This document shows, piece by piece, positions 62,252-64,000 of a DNA stretch of 64,000 nt. The notes under the pieces are model-generated. The model searched no databases, was not told the DNA's origin, and was given only the letters and a program-made list of their open reading frames with translations. Position numbers and translations under genes: made by a program. The DNA comes from Lineus longissimus (Eukaryota > Nemertea > Pilidiophora > Heteronemertea > Lineidae): contig NC_088312.1 of assembly GCF_910592395.1 (NCBI RefSeq), forward strand, positions 14,921,292-14,985,291. The letters are read 5' to 3'. Position 1 is the first letter of the stretch. Every line of letters begins with the position of its first letter.

Positions 62252-63722
62252 ATGAAATGGCCAGGGGCCATTGTGCTCATCCTAAGAATATCTACGTAGT
62301 AGACAATCAAATCATAGTTACAGAAAGTGCTACAGTATCTAGCCAGATGGAAGTTCTGACCCTTGAAAAATAGGTGAAATCTCAAACCGGTATGATGTGA
62401 TGTACATGTATCTTTGCAAAGAGTAGGCTACCTACCATAAAATTTTATCGAAAACAAAACAATAACAATATTGCACCAGCAGTATCTGAGTCCTAATTAC
62501 ACAAGTTTACAAATAATAATGCTATCTTAACATCATTAATATCCTTGTCTAGCAGTCACCAACACTACGAGTCCTAATGACACAAGTTCACCAATGCTAT
62601 CTAAACATCATTCATATCCTAACCAGTTCTCTCTAAAGCAATGTCAAAATCAATATAACAGTGATGTCAAAATGACATCTCGTTTTGTTCTTGCTCTGGA
62701 AGGAAAACATTAATCTTTTTATCAGGAAGACACCAAAACGCATTTGTCACCAACAGGGATATTTTACAGTATATTGAAAGTCTTCAAGATTGCAAAAGAA
62801 ATACATATGTATTGTATGATTTACACGTGTTGCTGAATAAAACATGCTGCAGCCCCTAGACCCCTAGCTCCTGACTATAGGCCACCGTCATCACCGTTAC
62901 GACGTCAATTTAAAGGCAAATCTATACAGATCAATGCAGAATGAAACGGCCGGGGGCCATTGTGTTCACCGTGAGTATATTCAGTAGACAATTAACTCAT
63001 GCTAGTTACAGAAAGTGCTACACTATGAAGTGAAACGGAAGTTTTATTAGGTAAAATCAATGAATGGTCCAGGGACCATGTGCTCACCGCAGTTAATGTT
63101 AGTGCATGTTATTTGCAGTGGATGTACATGTCACATGGAAATTGGTTGACATCTTATCAACAGTTTAGGGAACAGGGTTTCGTTGAATTTTCAAGATGGC
63201 AGTCTGGCGGTCATATTTGTCATCAGATTAGATTGAAAACTTGGGATAACGTGAAGAGTACATAGATACATAATCACATGAAATTTGGTTGCAATCCAAT
63301 TATCAGTTTCAGAGTAAGAGGACTTCGAATGCTTTTCAAGATGGCCGCCTGGCAGCCATATTAGGCGACAGATTTGACTGGAAATTTTTGACCTCCGTGA
63401 CCTTGAAAAGTAGGTCAAATCAAAAACCCGGAGGATATATGATGTACCTTTGCTAGAAGTACCTACCATATTTTTTCAAAATTTTTCGACCGGTAATTCC
63501 GGGAGATATTGCATACTTTCACTTTTAACGTTTGGCCACCAGGTGGCCAAACCATGAAGCAAACCGGACCGAAACTTGGTCTCCAAGGTGTCATTACATA
63601 AGGGTACATGTGTACCAAGTATCAACTCAATAGCTCTAACAGTTACGAAACGTGCCCTGCTAACGGACGCCGGTTGACGACGACGGACACTGCGGTATTG
63701 TATAGACTCCCCTACGGTGAGC
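62252..63722. repeat. Interspersed repeat family, several diverged copies
   Basis: GGCCAGGGGCCATTGTGCTC (62261), GGCCGGGGGCCATTGTGTTC (62949) and a shorter version at 63070 head similar stretches that include AGTTACAGAAAGTGCTACA. GACCTTGAAAARTAGGTSAAAT and the CTACCATA tail occur near 62360-62440 and 63400-63470. TCAAGATGGCMGYCTGGCRG occurs at 63190 and 63335. A minus-oriented end (GTGAGC, then the GTCCGTCGTCGTC-type tract and GGCCACCTGGTGGCC) closes the block at 63530-63722. The family is not identified. Confidence 0.55.
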
Positions 63723-63770
63723 AAAAAAACAAATGTTTAAGAAAAGTCTGATCAGGCAAACTTGTGTCTT

Positions 63771-64000
63771 TCAATTGCCAAGAATGCATGGACTACTGAG
63801 GATAGCTTCATCCATGCATTCTGTGAAATCCTTAGCACCCTCGTAGGGCCACAGGCGCAAAATGATTGCTGGTCCACACGTGCTGCTGCCAGGAAATTTA
63901 TGCTCAGGGTGCTGGTCAAATATCAAATTCGGAATTTTGTTCTCACCCCACCCAAGGATTGGTATATCTTCCAGGGCTGTAGCAAACCTCAAAAGATCTT
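63771..64000 (-). CDS. HECT-domain E3 ubiquitin ligase, last exon (partial)
   Basis: The open minus-strand frame enters from the right edge and ends at the stop at 63771-63773. It reads LLRFATALEDIPILGWGENK, IPNLIFDQHPEHKFP, the catalytic-Cys motif GSSTCGPAIILRL and FTECMDEAILSS, matching the last 75 residues of a HECT domain. The thioester-forming Cys would be the one in SSTCG. The wording is nearer to G2E3-like HECT proteins, numerous in fish and marine invertebrates, than to NEDD4-type enzymes. Only the C-terminus is visible, so substrate and N-terminal domains are unknown. Confidence 0.75.
   Translation of the reverse strand, partial: DLLRFATALEDIPILGWGENKIPNLIFDQHPEHKFPGSSTCGPAIILRLWPYEGAKDFTECMDEAILSSPCILGN

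Noticed and set aside
1-64000. CRISPR arrays, bacterial operons or ribosome-binding sites
   Set aside because: The tandem arrays have no constant spacer structure, and the genes have spliceosomal introns; this is eukaryotic nuclear DNA.
1-64000. tRNA or rRNA genes
   Set aside because: I found no cloverleaf with A and B boxes and no ribosomal RNA segment by eye; a covariance-model scan could still find a degenerate one.

Overview
The window looks like nuclear DNA of a marine invertebrate animal. Coding sequence comes in short exons with GT/AG borders and intron phases that match across many kilobases. The intergenic and intronic DNA is packed with palindromic MITEs, foldback-like elements, minisatellites and relics of PIF/Harbinger, LINE and Penelope-like elements, and the ACATGTAC-type palindrome is frequent. 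I cannot name the phylum with confidence; a lophotrochozoan or an invertebrate deuterostome (such as amphioxus or a hemichordate) would fit.

Layout. (1) 361-1131, minus strand: the first two exons of an SLC15 (POT/PTR-type) peptide/histidine transporter gene that runs out of the window to the left. (2) 1132-8794: intergenic DNA with several inverted-repeat elements. (3) 8795-47198, plus strand: the main gene, a TRPA-family ankyrin-repeat cation channel. I could assemble 22 exons with canonical GT/AG borders and fully matching phases into a continuous reading frame of 1334 residues: ankyrin repeats, pre-S1 region, S1-S6 with a pore loop containing Gly-Glu, a TRP-proximal S6 tail and a C-terminal coiled coil. 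A polyadenylation hexamer lies about 240 bases after the stop. (4) Its introns hold most of the mobile DNA: a nested PIF/Harbinger pair inside a third element (intron 1), a LINE tail (intron 1), a degraded Penelope-like element with inverted terminal copies that carry a hammerhead-ribozyme-like core (intron 8), minisatellites and at least three, probably four, foldback-like elements whose inverted arms are made of short tandem repeats (introns 11-15), another LINE reverse transcriptase interrupted by a triple palindrome (intron 17), and a 1.16-kb TIR element (intron 19). (5) 48952-51285: an unrecognised ORF pair followed by a decayed HARBI1-like transposase. (6) 52630-54978, plus: a three-exon integrase-core DDE protein, intact except for one in-frame stop just before the catalytic Glu. 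(7) 56690-57616, plus: terminal exons of a probable OB-fold protein whose 3' flank is tandemly triplicated, one unit being invaded by a nearly perfect palindromic MITE. (8) 63771-64000, minus: the last exon of a HECT-domain E3 ligase resembling the G2E3 type, running out of the window to the right.

The cellular genes (transporter, channel, OB-fold protein, ubiquitin ligase) show no evident functional link; they are ordinary eukaryotic neighbours. The more unusual content is the density and architecture of the snapback DNA inside the TRPA gene. All assignments rest on reading the sequence by eye; no database search was run.
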